Source of the DNA: Dokdonella sp. | GTDB taxonomy: Bacteria; Pseudomonadota; Gammaproteobacteria; Xanthomonadales; Rhodanobacteraceae | Reading direction: 5' to 3' | NCBI RefSeq assembly: GCF_017744955.1 | Contig: NZ_JAGIAG010000002.1 | Span: 248,001-312,000, forward strand | Length of the DNA stretch: 64,000 nt | Shown: positions 28,101-35,610 of the stretch, piece by piece | Layout: each line of letters begins with the position of its first letter | Position numbering within the stretch: position 1 is the first letter of the stretch | Program-made: the position numbers and the translations under genes | Notes under the pieces: generated by a model | Databases searched by the model: none | The model's input: the letters and a program-made list of their open reading frames with translations, nothing else | Told to the model about the DNA's origin: nothing

Positions 28101-29424
28101 CGGGGCCCTGGATCGAGCCGCCGCAGCCGTCGACGGCGTCGAGGCGGTAGCCCGCATCGGGCTGGATCGTGAAGCGCGTCGTCTCGCCTTCGTGCACGCT
28201 CTGCGGCGTCGACGGCGAAAGGCTGCCGTTGGCGCCTGCCGCCGGCGTGACGGTGTGGACGGGGATGTCGATCGTGCCGTCGGAATTCAGCCGCGCCAGG
28301 TTCTTGCGCGGATAGCCGCCGCCGGCTTCGTAGAAGTAGCCGCCGGTGAGTACCTTGCCGTCGGCCTGCAGCGCCGACGCCACGACGATCGCGTAGACGA
28401 TCTTCGGGTCGGCGAAGCTCGTGTCGATCGTGCCGTCCGGGTCGAGGCGCACCACCGCCGGTTTCGGGTAGCCGGTGGAAACGTAGGCCGTGCCGCCGGA
28501 GAGCAGGAGCTTGCCGTCGCCTTGCTGCAGGATCTGGTTGATCTCGCTGAAGTTCAGGCGCGTCGCCGCGTCGAACGCGTTGTCCAGGCTGCCGTCGGGG
28601 CGCAGTCGCGCGAGCCCGCGGAACGGGGTCGTGAAGCGGCCGCTGATGACGACGGCGCCGTCGCTCTGCACCAGCACCTCGGTCACCAGGTTGTTGATGT
28701 TCGCGGTCTGGAAGCTGGGATCGAGCGAGCCGTTCGCGTTCAGCCGCAGCACGCCGTGCTGGCCGCCGTAGGAGCCGCCGAGAAGGATCTTGCCGTCGGC
28801 CTGCAAGGCGGCCGAGTAGACGCTGTCCGGACCGCCGTCGGCGGAGCCCGGCAGCGCGAAGGTCGAGTCCAGCGTGCCGTCGCCGTTCAGCCGCGCGATG
28901 CCGGCCGGGAAGGGCTGGCCGTTGATCGAGTTGAAGCCGTAGCCGTCGATGGTCTTGAAGACCAGGATCTTGCCGTCCGCCTGCAGCAGGACGCCGCCGA
29001 CGTCGGGCGTGCTGCCGTCGCCGGCGAAATCGAGCGCGGCGAAGGACGTGTCCAGGCTGCCGTCGGCATTGAGCCGCGCCAGCCCCTTGCGCGGGACGCC
29101 GTCGACCTGGTCGAAGCTGCCGCCGATCAGGATCTTGCCGTCGGGCTGCCTGACGATCGCCATCACGCCATAGGAGGTGCCGCCGCTGGCGATGCCGGTG
29201 AAGCTCGCGTCGAGGTTGCCGTCCTCGTCGAGGCGCGCGAGGTAGTTGTGCGGCGCGCCGCCGATCTGGCTGAAGGTGCCGCCGACCAGGATGTCGCCGT
29301 CCGGCAGCGGCAGGATGGATCTGACGAAGTCGTTCGGATTCGGCGCGAACACGGTCGCGCCGGCGGACCCGCCGAACGCGGCGGCTGCCGCGAAGGCGAG
29401 GCGAAGAAGGATGGTGGGTTTCAT
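25156..29424 (-). CDS. Giant secreted delta-60 repeat protein with C-terminal FxxGFD motif
   Basis: The 1422-residue precursor has a signal peptide (LRLAFAAAAAFGGSAGA). Seven delta-60 repeats follow (QxDGKILxGG...LARLNxDGSLDxSF), probably one seven-bladed propeller, then two Cys-containing bacterial repeat domains (GSLSPxxPQTV...ADCTVxAEF) and a Big_1-like Ig domain. Further on are a domain with PFPLTYFGTTFRPDSGDHLC and a C-terminal propeller-like region (DIAVSPGGQMYGIDLLNDA). The end reads AAIFRDGFDGTVR, the shared motif plus four residues. Such mosaics are surface or secreted adhesin-like proteins. ATG 29424 is chosen because the signal peptide starts there. Five 11-bp repeats lie 122-176 bp upstream, behind a CadC-like regulator gene. 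Confidence 0.87.
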   Translation of the reverse strand: MKPTILLRLAFAAAAAFGGSAGATVFAPNPNDFVRSILPLPDGDILVGGTFSQIGGAPHNYLARLDEDGNLDASFTGIASGGTSYGVMAIVRQPDGKILIGGSFDQVDGVPRKGLARLNADGSLDTSFAALDFAGDGSTPDVGGVLLQADGKILVFKTIDGYGFNSINGQPFPAGIARLNGDGTLDSTFALPGSADGGPDSVYSAALQADGKILLGGSYGGQHGVLRLNANGSLDPSFQTANINNLVTEVLVQSDGAVVISGRFTTPFRGLARLRPDGSLDNAFDAATRLNFSEINQILQQGDGKLLLSGGTAYVSTGYPKPAVVRLDPDGTIDTSFADPKIVYAIVVASALQADGKVLTGGYFYEAGGGYPRKNLARLNSDGTIDIPVHTVTPAAGANGSLSPSTPQSVHEGETTRFTIQPDAGYRLDAVDGCGGSIQGPDYVTGPVTADCTVSASFVADPNAPTFVVNTAVSTGTPLSGSLSPAGPQTVRFGQTISFTLVPSTGYYVSAASGCNGTLNGDVYTTGPIAADCTVTAEFVAPGRVTLGGTPQTAVTGLPFATPLKVRVLGAFPAVPVRGVQVSFQAPAGGPGALLSASTATTDANGEASVTAVANGVGGSYAVKAVVTGLESAPSFFLLSNEAIDGPGIELQVTLSADPPPACGASAHLEVTPGTPVNYCFTLTNRTSTPLNYHSLQHSPWAYFWTLDSDQALYLQPLAIAAQSTVRYHITTAATADSMDEEFTWTAFAAAPGYHADTNATEAFVDISGTGQAVISEALGVTDLPVPFPLTYFGTTFRPDSGDHLCVNNSGTLRLVPGFYTECPSTQNSVLTPPFVGDNGQTDSDYTDGILPYWDVLGDNGAVYVQTVGAAPNRRLIVQWDRKDHASVPNPAGGITFEAIVDEDSGTIRYVYRDLDFDDPSAPSLSYGGSATIGLIGTNPSVDGAVDVAPPLHDGQSIVFSPTSRPHIATAATHLQVGTPRVQAPASLAASAARQQSVTRMLDIANTGNLTLDWSLDRAAAAGHFPETQRWVLPPERSGLPYRPSTHPQSKNASASTRFAPASAAFDVPAYGAMIASTTNHLGGANYVTFNANNPTELTPVFFNSVGTQGGDFIRDDFSQQYILYSPNEGDAVALLRLDYTDFQAYQVSQPLTTMPANGQRLSGLAWDRSTDTLFASSAMTGGQGQPCDEQVAFGSSALYTIDPDTGEQRTIGAIHFDDARPLCVTDIAVSPGGQMYGIDLLNDALVAIDKTNGRAALIGSLGFDIQDTNSIDFDDASGVLYLAAGYYPAFGTSAGGGLYTIDLVTGVAQRISPYPLRPNQHGYLQIDALSIARAGGACAYPGEIAWLRFDVAEGRTSPGARSPVTVTFDAGGLEAGEYSANICIDSNDRAHSLLAVPVAFTVTNGDGGAAIFRDGFDGTVR

Positions 29425-29545
29425 AGAGGTCAAGGATCTCCCGCGAGTGGTCGCCGATGGCGAGTCGGACCTCGTCAACGGCTCCCCGCCGGTCCGACGC
29501 GGCAGTATGTCCGGCGGCCTAGCCGCCCCGTGTTACGCGGTTTCG

Positions 29546-29600
29546 GGATCGTCTTTGAATCGTCTTTGATTCGTCTTCGGATCGGCGCGGAATCGCCTTG
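29546..29600 (-). promoter_or_regulatory. Five tandem 11-bp direct repeats, candidate regulator-binding array
   Basis: On the + strand the units are GGATCGTCTTT, GAATCGTCTTT, GATTCGTCTTC, GGATCGGCGCG and GAATCGCCTTG, contiguous and exactly 11 bp each; the first three are near identical and the last two decayed. Contiguous 11-bp direct repeats are the hallmark of PhoB/OmpR-type winged-helix sites. The array lies between the stop of a winged-helix regulator gene (29635) and the start of the delta-60 gene (29424). Confidence 0.7.
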
Positions 29601-29634
29601 CGGCGCGCTTTGGCGGCTACCGACGCGGCGCCGG

Positions 29635-32025
29635 TCACTTCGAGGCGACGGTGCGCGACCCGCTCGGGACCTCGCGTTCGCCGGCCAGCGCGCGGGCTCG
29701 TTGCAGCGCCGCATCCGACTCCCGGCGATCGCCGCGCGCATCGAAGACGGCCGCCTCGAACAGCGCGACGTCGAAGTCGCGATCGCTCCACGGGGCCAGC
29801 CGGCCGGCCAGGGCGCCGGCTTCCTCGACGCGGCGCTGCGCCAGCAGCCAGCGGCCGTAGGCCACGCCGACCGTGACCAGACCGATCGGCGTGCCGCGCG
29901 CTTCCGCCTGCTTCAGCGCGGCGCGGAAGTGGTTCTCGGCATCCGTCGGCTTGCCCGTCCACGCAGACCTTTCGGCGCGCGCGATCAACAGGAACGGCGA
30001 CGGATTCCTGGTGCCGGGAGAAAGCTCGCGTTCCATCGTGTCGACGGAGGCTTCGCCGGCGGCGATCAACGCGCGCTGGTGCAGCAGGATCAACTGCGCG
30101 CCGTTGCGCTCGACATCCGGATCATCGGGCGACCACAGCGCGAGTCCGCGCTCCGCGGCGGTGGCGGCTTGCCTGGCGTCGCCGGCACTCCAAGCGATCG
30201 TCGCCAGCAGCGCGTCGAGATAGCGGCGCGCCTGCGGGCGCGTATTGGCGTGCTCGCGCTGCGCCTGCGCGGCCAATTCGCGCGCTTCGCGCAGGCGGCC
30301 GAGCATCACCAGCGCCTCGCCGCGGTTGACCGCGATCTTCAGCGCCAGCCCGGGATCGCCGGCGCGATCGCGATGCGCCCATTGGCGATCGGCGATCGCC
30401 AGCGCCTCCGGCCAGCGCCACAGCGCCGCGTCGGCGTCGAAGGCGACGGTCAGCACGCCGAGCATGCGCTCCGGTGCGCCGAACGCCTCGAACTGGTCGG
30501 CGGCGCCGAGCAGGGATTTCAACGCCGGTTCGTAGCGTTCGCGCTGGTATTCGAGCAGGCCGAGGTTGGTGTCCGACTGGATCAGGCCGAGCCGGTCGCC
30601 GTTGCGCTGCAGTTCGATGCGCGCGCGGCCGAGGTCGGTCGCCGCTTCGTCGAAGCGGTCGAGGCCGACGCGCACGCCGCCGCGGCCGTTCAGCGCGCGC
30701 GCCAGGTCGATCGGCGAATTCGCGTTCTGCAAGGCGCCGACGGCCGCGTCGTAGTCGCTTTCGGCGTCGGCGTACCGTTCGAGCCGCACGCGTGCCAGGG
30801 CGCGGTTGGAGAGCGCGCGTCCGTACAGCACGGGATCGGCGCGCACGGATGGATCGGCGACGAGTCGCGTATAGCCGGCGTCGGCCTGGTCGAGCCGGCC
30901 GGCGCGCGCGTCGACCATCGCCAGCATCAGCCGCGCGCGCGGCGCGTCCTGCTCCGGGATCGCGGCGAGGATCTTGCGCGCGGTGTCCAGTTCGCTGGCC
31001 AGCATCGCTGCCTGTGCCTGTTGCAGGCGTTCGTCGAGATCGTCGTTCTCGCCGCGCTCGGCCGGCGGCGAATGGCCCATCGCGGCGAGCAGCAGGTCGG
31101 CGGCCTGGCGCGCGGCGCGGATCACGTCGACGTGCTTGGCGGTGGCGGTGTAGCGCTGGGCGTCGCCGCGGGTGGCGGCGAGTTCGACCGTCCAGCCTTC
31201 CGGCGATCGCATCGCCTTGCCCTCGACCAGGCTGCCGACGCCGAGATTGCCGCGGAGCCGGGGCGTTCCGCCGTCGTCGGCCGGCGCGCCGCGCAGGGCG
31301 ATCAGCACGTTCTCGCTCGGCGGCACGGCCAGGCCCGCGTCGCGCAGACGCTCGGCGATCAGGTCCATTGCGCCGAGCCGTATCCAGCTGCTGTCCTTGG
31401 GGCCGTTCACGTCGAGCGGCAGGACGGCGAACGAGGAGGGTTCCGCGCTTGCTTCCGCTACCGGATCGGCGTTCGGCGAGCGGTGGCTCAGCCAGGCGAC
31501 TGCCGCCAGCGCGACGGCGAGCGCGGCGATCGCCGCCGCCGCGGCGAACCGGCGTCGCGGCGCGGGCGCTCGTCGCGCCGCTGCAGCCGGAGCTTCGAAC
31601 GTCCACACTGCCGTGCCGGTCGGCGCGGCCTCGGTTTCCGGTTCCGGCGCAGGCGGCTCGTCCGCTACCGCGGCGCTTGCCGCCTCGGCCGGGCCGCCGT
31701 CGTCGGAGCGCTCGTCGGTTTCGGCGATCCAGCGATAGCCGAATCCCGGCAGCGTGCGGACCGCCGACTGGGCCTGGCCGCTGTCGTCGATCGCGCGGCG
31801 CGCCTGCAGCATGACCTGGCTGAGCTGGGCGTCGGTCACGTCGACGCGGCCCCAGACCGCCGCGGTCAGCTCGTCGCGACCGACGGCGCGGTCGCGGTGC
31901 TCGATCAGGTAGAGGAGGCAGTCGAACGCGCGCCGCGCCAGCGGCACGCGCTCACCCTCGCGGCGCAGTTCGCGCGCGCCGTTGGTGAGCTGGAATTTTC
32001 CGAAGCGGTAGAGCCGGTTGCGCAT
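29635..32025 (-). CDS. CadC-like transmembrane winged-helix regulator with TPR periplasmic domain
   Basis: The 796-residue protein has an N-terminal OmpR/PhoB-type winged helix (residues 1-103; FGKFQLTNGARELRREGERVPLARRAFDCLLYLIEH, wing ending TLPGFGYRW). A Pro/Ala/Glu-rich linker follows, then one membrane helix (160-180) and a large helical domain with TPR-like repeats (about 290-780). It would bind DNA from the membrane and sense a periplasmic signal, as CadC/ToxR proteins do. ATG 32025. It sits 48 bp behind bpt and just upstream of the delta-60 gene, with the 11-bp repeat array between them, so that gene is its most likely target. Confidence 0.87.
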   Translation of the reverse strand: MRNRLYRFGKFQLTNGARELRREGERVPLARRAFDCLLYLIEHRDRAVGRDELTAAVWGRVDVTDAQLSQVMLQARRAIDDSGQAQSAVRTLPGFGYRWIAETDERSDDGGPAEAASAAVADEPPAPEPETEAAPTGTAVWTFEAPAAAARRAPAPRRRFAAAAAIAALAVALAAVAWLSHRSPNADPVAEASAEPSSFAVLPLDVNGPKDSSWIRLGAMDLIAERLRDAGLAVPPSENVLIALRGAPADDGGTPRLRGNLGVGSLVEGKAMRSPEGWTVELAATRGDAQRYTATAKHVDVIRAARQAADLLLAAMGHSPPAERGENDDLDERLQQAQAAMLASELDTARKILAAIPEQDAPRARLMLAMVDARAGRLDQADAGYTRLVADPSVRADPVLYGRALSNRALARVRLERYADAESDYDAAVGALQNANSPIDLARALNGRGGVRVGLDRFDEAATDLGRARIELQRNGDRLGLIQSDTNLGLLEYQRERYEPALKSLLGAADQFEAFGAPERMLGVLTVAFDADAALWRWPEALAIADRQWAHRDRAGDPGLALKIAVNRGEALVMLGRLREARELAAQAQREHANTRPQARRYLDALLATIAWSAGDARQAATAAERGLALWSPDDPDVERNGAQLILLHQRALIAAGEASVDTMERELSPGTRNPSPFLLIARAERSAWTGKPTDAENHFRAALKQAEARGTPIGLVTVGVAYGRWLLAQRRVEEAGALAGRLAPWSDRDFDVALFEAAVFDARGDRRESDAALQRARALAGEREVPSGSRTVASK

Positions 32026-32072
32026 GGTCGGATCGACGCATCCCCGTGAGCCGTGACCGAAGATCGGTGGAC

Positions 32073-32789
32073 TCAGCCGGAAGGAGCGTCCAGATCGATC
32101 CAGGCATTGTCGCGCAGGATCTCCAGCGGCCGATAGCGCGACTTGTAGTGCATCTTCGGGTGGCGGTCGATCCAGAAGCCCAGGTAGACGTGCGGCAGGC
32201 CGCGTTCGCGCGCGAGGCGGATCTGGCTCAGGATCGCATAGGCACCGAGTCCGCGCGATTGCTGCTCTGGATCGAAAAACGTATAGACGGCCGAAAGCCC
32301 GGCGGCGCAGAAGTCGGTGACGGCCAGGGCGACGAGCTGCGCGCCGTGGCGGAATTCGACGAAGCGGGTCGGGCTCCAGGCGGTGTAGAGGAAGCGCGCG
32401 AAATCCTCCGGCCGCGCGTCGTCCATGCCGCCGTCGGGATGGCGCGCGCGCAGGTAGCGGCGGTACAGCGCGAAGTATTCGTCGGTGTAGGCGGCTGGAA
32501 CGACCTGCACGCCGAGATCGGCGTTGCGTGCCAGGCAGCGCCGCTGGCTGCGATCCGGCTGGAAGCGCGCCACCGGCACGCGGCAGGCCACGCAGGCGCG
32601 GCAGCTCTGGCATTGCGGGTGGTAGACGTGGCCGCCGGCACGGCGGTAGCCGCGCTGCACGGCCAGGTCGTAGATCTGCGGCAGCTGCGGCGCGCTCGGG
32701 TCGATGACGATGTTCTGCGCGGTGCGCCCGTCGAAATAGCCGCACGGGTGCGGCAGGGTCTGGAACAGGCGGACGACATCCGAGCGCAT
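32073..32789 (-). CDS. bpt: Aspartate/glutamate leucyltransferase (Bpt-type aminoacyl-tRNA-protein transferase)
   Basis: Bpt adds Leu from Leu-tRNA to proteins with N-terminal Asp or Glu, marking them for ClpAP in the N-end rule pathway. The 238-residue protein shows LPHPCGYFDGRTAQN with the N-terminal Cys, a CxxC-containing segment (CQSCRACVACRVPVARF), FARFLYTAWSPTRFVEFR, and the C-terminal LGFWIDRHPKMHYKSRYRPLEIL signature. It belongs to the bacterial Bpt class, not to the unrelated Aat class. Confidence 0.95.
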   Translation of the reverse strand: MRSDVVRLFQTLPHPCGYFDGRTAQNIVIDPSAPQLPQIYDLAVQRGYRRAGGHVYHPQCQSCRACVACRVPVARFQPDRSQRRCLARNADLGVQVVPAAYTDEYFALYRRYLRARHPDGGMDDARPEDFARFLYTAWSPTRFVEFRHGAQLVALAVTDFCAAGLSAVYTFFDPEQQSRGLGAYAILSQIRLARERGLPHVYLGFWIDRHPKMHYKSRYRPLEILRDNAWIDLDAPSG

Positions 32790-32855
32790 GGCCGCATTCT
32801 AGTGGCTCGTCGAGCGGGACGACGATACTGGAAAACCCGACTCTGATCCGGGAGC

Positions 32856-32945
32856 GAAGAGCTGTACGCGGATCAGGCGGATCAAAGCGGATAAGTCAAA
32901 AAAATGCTTTATCCGTGTTCATCCGCCTGATCCGCGTCGAGCTTC
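32856..32945. repeat. GCGGAT-family intergenic hairpin, copy 2
   Basis: Left arm about 32866-32894 (ACGCGGATCAGGCGGATCAA and on) pairs with right arm about 32909-32937 (TTATCCGTGTTCATCCGCC and on). An outer GAAGAGCT/GAGCTTC pair extends the stem. The loop is A-rich (AGTCAAAAAAATGC). It lies between the DUF2007-like gene and bpt, both on the minus strand. Confidence 0.75.
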
Positions 32946-32970
32946 TAGCTCACGCCAGGTAACGGCAGCG

Positions 32971-33357
32971 TCAATGCGACAGCTGCGTGAGGGCGATCAG
33001 TGCGGCGACGCCGGCGATCAGAGCGAGCAGGATCAGCTTGATGCGCAGCGAGGTGCGGCGGTGGCCGCTGGTGTCGCCGGCCACACGCGCGGCGGCGAGT
33101 TCGTCGGCGAAGCGGGTCGCCGGTTCCAGGCCGGCCTCGCGCAGGATGCGGCGTGCGGCGGTCTGGTCTTCCGAACGCACCACCCAGACCTGCGGCCAGG
33201 AATCGCGGTCGCCCTTGGCGGTGTAGCTGAAGCGCTTCCAGTCCGAGCCCTGGTAGGCGCGGCGGTTGGCGATCGAGGTCTGGATGCCTTGTTCGGCCAT
33301 CAGCGCGACGACGCGCTGAATGTTTTCCAAGCGGGGTGAGGTGTAGATCTGGCGCAT
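32971..33357 (-). CDS. DUF2007-like protein with C-terminal membrane helix
   Basis: The 128-residue protein starts MRQIYTSPRLENIQRVVALMAEQGIQTSIANRRAYQGS, the typical layout of small DUF2007 'putative signal transducing' domains. QVWVVRSEDQTAARRILREAG follows, then a linker and a C-terminal transmembrane helix (about 107-125). Soluble domain inside and tail anchor in the membrane is the likely topology. It starts 9 bp behind tesB and is almost certainly co-transcribed with it. Function is unknown. Confidence 0.78.
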   Translation of the reverse strand: MRQIYTSPRLENIQRVVALMAEQGIQTSIANRRAYQGSDWKRFSYTAKGDRDSWPQVWVVRSEDQTAARRILREAGLEPATRFADELAAARVAGDTSGHRRTSLRIKLILLALIAGVAALIALTQLSH

Positions 33358-33366
33358 GGTTCGATG

Positions 33367-34236
33367 CTACGCCGTTTCTGGGCGCAGGCGGATCAATCCT
33401 TCCTGCGCGGTCGAGGCGACCAGGCGGCCGTCCTCGCTGTAGAACAGTCCGCGCGCCAGCCCGCGGCCGCCCTGCGCGGTCGGGCTGTCGCAGGCGTACA
33501 GCAGCCATTCGTCGACGCGGAACGGGCGGTGGAACCACAGCGCGTGGTCGAGGCTGGCGACCTGCACGTTGCGCTGCAGGAACGAGATGCCGTGTGGCAG
33601 CATCGCCGTGCCGATCAGGTGGAAATCGGACGCGTAGGCGAGCAGGGCGCGATGCAGCACCGCGTCGTCGGCGATGCGGCGGGTCAGGCGGAACCAGACC
33701 TGCTGCTGCGGCGGGCGCTTCGCCGGGTTCAGCTCGTCGCGCGGATAGACGTGGCGGAACTCGAACGGCCCCGAGCGGCCGAACCAGCGCTGCAGCTTCG
33801 GCGGCAGCTTGGCGAGTTCTTCCGGCGACAGCGGCTGGGGCGGTTCAAGATCGTCGGCCTTCGGCACTTCCGGCATCGACACCTGGTGCTCGACGCCGCT
33901 CTCGGCGACCTGGAACGACGCGGAGAAATTGAAGATCGGCTGGCCGTGCTGGATCGCGGTGACGCGCCGCACGGAGAAGCTGCCGCCGTCGCGCGTGCGC
34001 TCGACGTTGTAGACGATCGGTTTCTCGATGTCGCCGGCGCGCAGGAAGTACGCGTGCAGCGAATGCGCGGCGCGATCGGCGTCGACGGTCTGCTGCGCGG
34101 CCGAGAGCGCCTGGCCGAGCACCTGGCCACCGAACACGTAGCGCGTGCCGATGTCGCGGCTCTCGCCGCGGAAGAGGTTGTCTTCGAGGCGCTCGAGCTG
34201 GAGCAGGATCAGCAGTTCTTCAACGCTGGACGACAT
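33367..34236 (-). CDS. tesB: Acyl-CoA thioesterase II
   Basis: TesB hydrolyses acyl-CoA to free acid and CoA. The 289-residue protein has the double hot-dog fold: LFRGESRDIGTRYVFGGQVLGQAL, HSLHAYFLRAGD, then in the second half YASDFHLIGTAMLPHG with the catalytic Asp, and FYSEDGRLVASTAQEGLIR with the catalytic Gln near the end. The length matches E. coli TesB (286 aa). The PHA synthase genes and an acyl-CoA dehydrogenase elsewhere in the window fit an active 3-hydroxyacyl-CoA metabolism. Confidence 0.95.
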   Translation of the reverse strand: MSSSVEELLILLQLERLEDNLFRGESRDIGTRYVFGGQVLGQALSAAQQTVDADRAAHSLHAYFLRAGDIEKPIVYNVERTRDGGSFSVRRVTAIQHGQPIFNFSASFQVAESGVEHQVSMPEVPKADDLEPPQPLSPEELAKLPPKLQRWFGRSGPFEFRHVYPRDELNPAKRPPQQQVWFRLTRRIADDAVLHRALLAYASDFHLIGTAMLPHGISFLQRNVQVASLDHALWFHRPFRVDEWLLYACDSPTAQGGRGLARGLFYSEDGRLVASTAQEGLIRLRPETA

Positions 34237-34291
34237 CGGGCGGGTCGCTCGGGGAGGGCGCGGAAGTATAGCGGGGGAGAGCGGGGGCTTT

Positions 34292-34397
34292 GGACGCGGA
34301 TCGACGCGGATAAAAGCCGATCGAGCAAAGCTGGATTTGTCCGCTAAACGCTTCTTGCCTCGGCCCGATCCGTATTTATCCGTGTCGATCCGCGTCC
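34292..34397. repeat. GCGGAT-family intergenic hairpin, copy 3 (runs into ampD)
   Basis: Left arm 34292-34314 and right arm 34375-34397 are 23 bases each with a single mismatch as reverse complements; each holds two GACGCGGATC-type units. The loop is about 60 bases. The right arm overlaps the 3' end of ampD and encodes its last residues (DADRHG) and TAA stop. Confidence 0.8.
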
Positions 34398-34966
34398 GGC
34401 TCTTTCGGCTTCAAGCGCTCCAATCCGCTGGCCGGGACGACGTCTTCCCACGGGAACAGCGGTCCGGGATCCTGCCGGCGTCGCAACTGGATCGACGGAT
34501 CGTCCTTGGCCGGCTCGAGGCGGCGGTCGAGATCCTCGTGGCCGGCGATCCAGCGCAGGTTGGAATGGTCGTGGCGCAGCTGCGCGAGCAGGCTGCGCAG
34601 CGAATCGATCTGCTCCTGCGTGTACGGCACCGTGAACGCCTGGTGGCGGCTGTCGCCCCAGTGCGGATAGCGGCCGATGTTGACCAGCTCGATGCCGATC
34701 GAGCGCGGGTTGTAGCCGTAGGTGTGGTTGGCCGCGCGCAGGTCGGCGACGAAGCGGAACACCTTGCCGTCGGTGTCGATGTAGTAGTGGCCGCTGTTGC
34801 CGGTCTGCGTGCCCTCGTAGTGGACGCGTTCGCCGAACTCGCGCGCGAGCTTCATGTCCGGCAGTTCGGTGCAATGGATCACGACCAGGTCGATCGCCGC
34901 GGACGGGCGTGCCGCCAGGCGTTCTTCGTACGGCAGCGGCCAGTCGTCGATGGCTAGGGCGGGCAT
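34376..34966 (-). CDS. ampD: N-acetylmuramoyl-L-alanine amidase (AmpD family)
   Basis: The enzyme cleaves the amide between MurNAc and the stem peptide, either on recycled anhydromuropeptides or on wall material. The 196-residue protein has DLVVIHCTELPD with the first zinc His, the Tyr/Glu segment YGYNPRSIGIELVNIG, the second His in WIAGHEDLD, and QDPGPLFPWEDV at the end of the domain. There is no signal peptide from ATG 34966, consistent with cytoplasmic AmpD; upstream in-frame starts would encode the intergenic repeat. The final six codons come from a GCGGAT repeat. Assignment to AmpD over AmiD-type amidases is probable, not certain. Confidence 0.83.
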   Translation of the reverse strand: MPALAIDDWPLPYEERLAARPSAAIDLVVIHCTELPDMKLAREFGERVHYEGTQTGNSGHYYIDTDGKVFRFVADLRAANHTYGYNPRSIGIELVNIGRYPHWGDSRHQAFTVPYTQEQIDSLRSLLAQLRHDHSNLRWIAGHEDLDRRLEPAKDDPSIQLRRRQDPGPLFPWEDVVPASGLERLKPKEPDADRHG

Positions 34967-34973
34967 GGAGGGG

Positions 34974-35091
34974 CCGGGATTGGGGATTGGAGATTCGGGA
35001 TTCGGCAACGTGAAAGCGTACAAGCTTTCGCCGCGGCCGGTGAAGCCCGTTATGCTTCTCCGAATCCCCCATCTCCAATCCCCAATCCCGG
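34974..35091. repeat. GGGATTGG-family inverted repeat
   Basis: Left arm 34974-35004 (CCGGGATTGGGGATTGGAGA and on, ending GATTCGG) and right arm 35061-35091 (CGAATCCCCCATCTCCAATC and on, ending CCAATCCCGG) are near-perfect reverse complements of about 31 bases. They enclose a GC-rich 56-base loop that itself contains AAGCTT. It fills the divergent gap between ampD and the alpha/beta hydrolase gene. Confidence 0.75.
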
Positions 35092-35096
35092 CTCTC

Positions 35097-35609
35097 ATGA
35101 AAGGCACGGTCATCCTCTCGCACGGCCTGGAAAGCGGCCCGCAGGCGACCAAGGTCAGCGCGCTCGCCGAAGCGGCCATCGCGCTCGGCTGGGCCGAGGT
35201 GCGGCCGGACTATCGCGATCTCGACGCCACCCGCGACGTGCGCCGGATCGACGCGCGCATCGCGCGGGCACTCGAGCACGCGCCGGCGCAAGGTCGCGTC
35301 GTCTTCGCAGGATCCAGCATGGGTGCGTTCATCTCCGGTCCGGCGTCGATCGAGCGCGCCTGCGCCGGCTTGTTCCTGATGGCGTTGCCGACTGGCATCC
35401 CGGGCTATCCACGCGCGTTCAGCGCCGCCGCGGTGCCGATGGCGCTGGCGCACGGCTGGCGCGACGAACTCTGCCCGGTCGACGCCGTGATCGAGTTCGC
35501 CCGCGACCGCTCGGCCGCGCTGCACCTGGTCGACGACGACCATCGGCTGGGCGCGCACGTGGAGTATTGCGCCGAGCTGTTCCGCCGTTTCCTGATCGCC
35601 CTGGATTGA
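35097..35609 (+). CDS. Small alpha/beta hydrolase (YqiA/YcfP-like)
   Basis: The 170-residue protein has VILSHGLESGPQATK near the N-terminus (oxyanion region), nucleophile motif VFAGSSMGAFISG with Ser, HGWRDELCPVDAVIEFA with the probable catalytic Asp, and DDDHRLGAHVEYC with the catalytic His. This compact layout without a lid is that of YqiA/RBBP9-like serine hydrolases. ATG 35097 follows the repeat directly, so its ribosome site is formed by repeat sequence. The substrate is unknown. rlmL starts one base after its TGA, so they are co-transcribed. Confidence 0.82.
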   Translation: MKGTVILSHGLESGPQATKVSALAEAAIALGWAEVRPDYRDLDATRDVRRIDARIARALEHAPAQGRVVFAGSSMGAFISGPASIERACAGLFLMALPTGIPGYPRAFSAAAVPMALAHGWRDELCPVDAVIEFARDRSAALHLVDDDHRLGAHVEYCAELFRRFLIALD

Positions 35610-35610
35610 C

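Noticed and set aside
25249..32049. 2266-codon open frame on the plus strand
   Set aside because: It lies antisense to the delta-60, regulator and bpt genes and is an Arg/Gly/Ala-rich frame caused by GC-rich third positions. It has no domain, no start context and no family motif.
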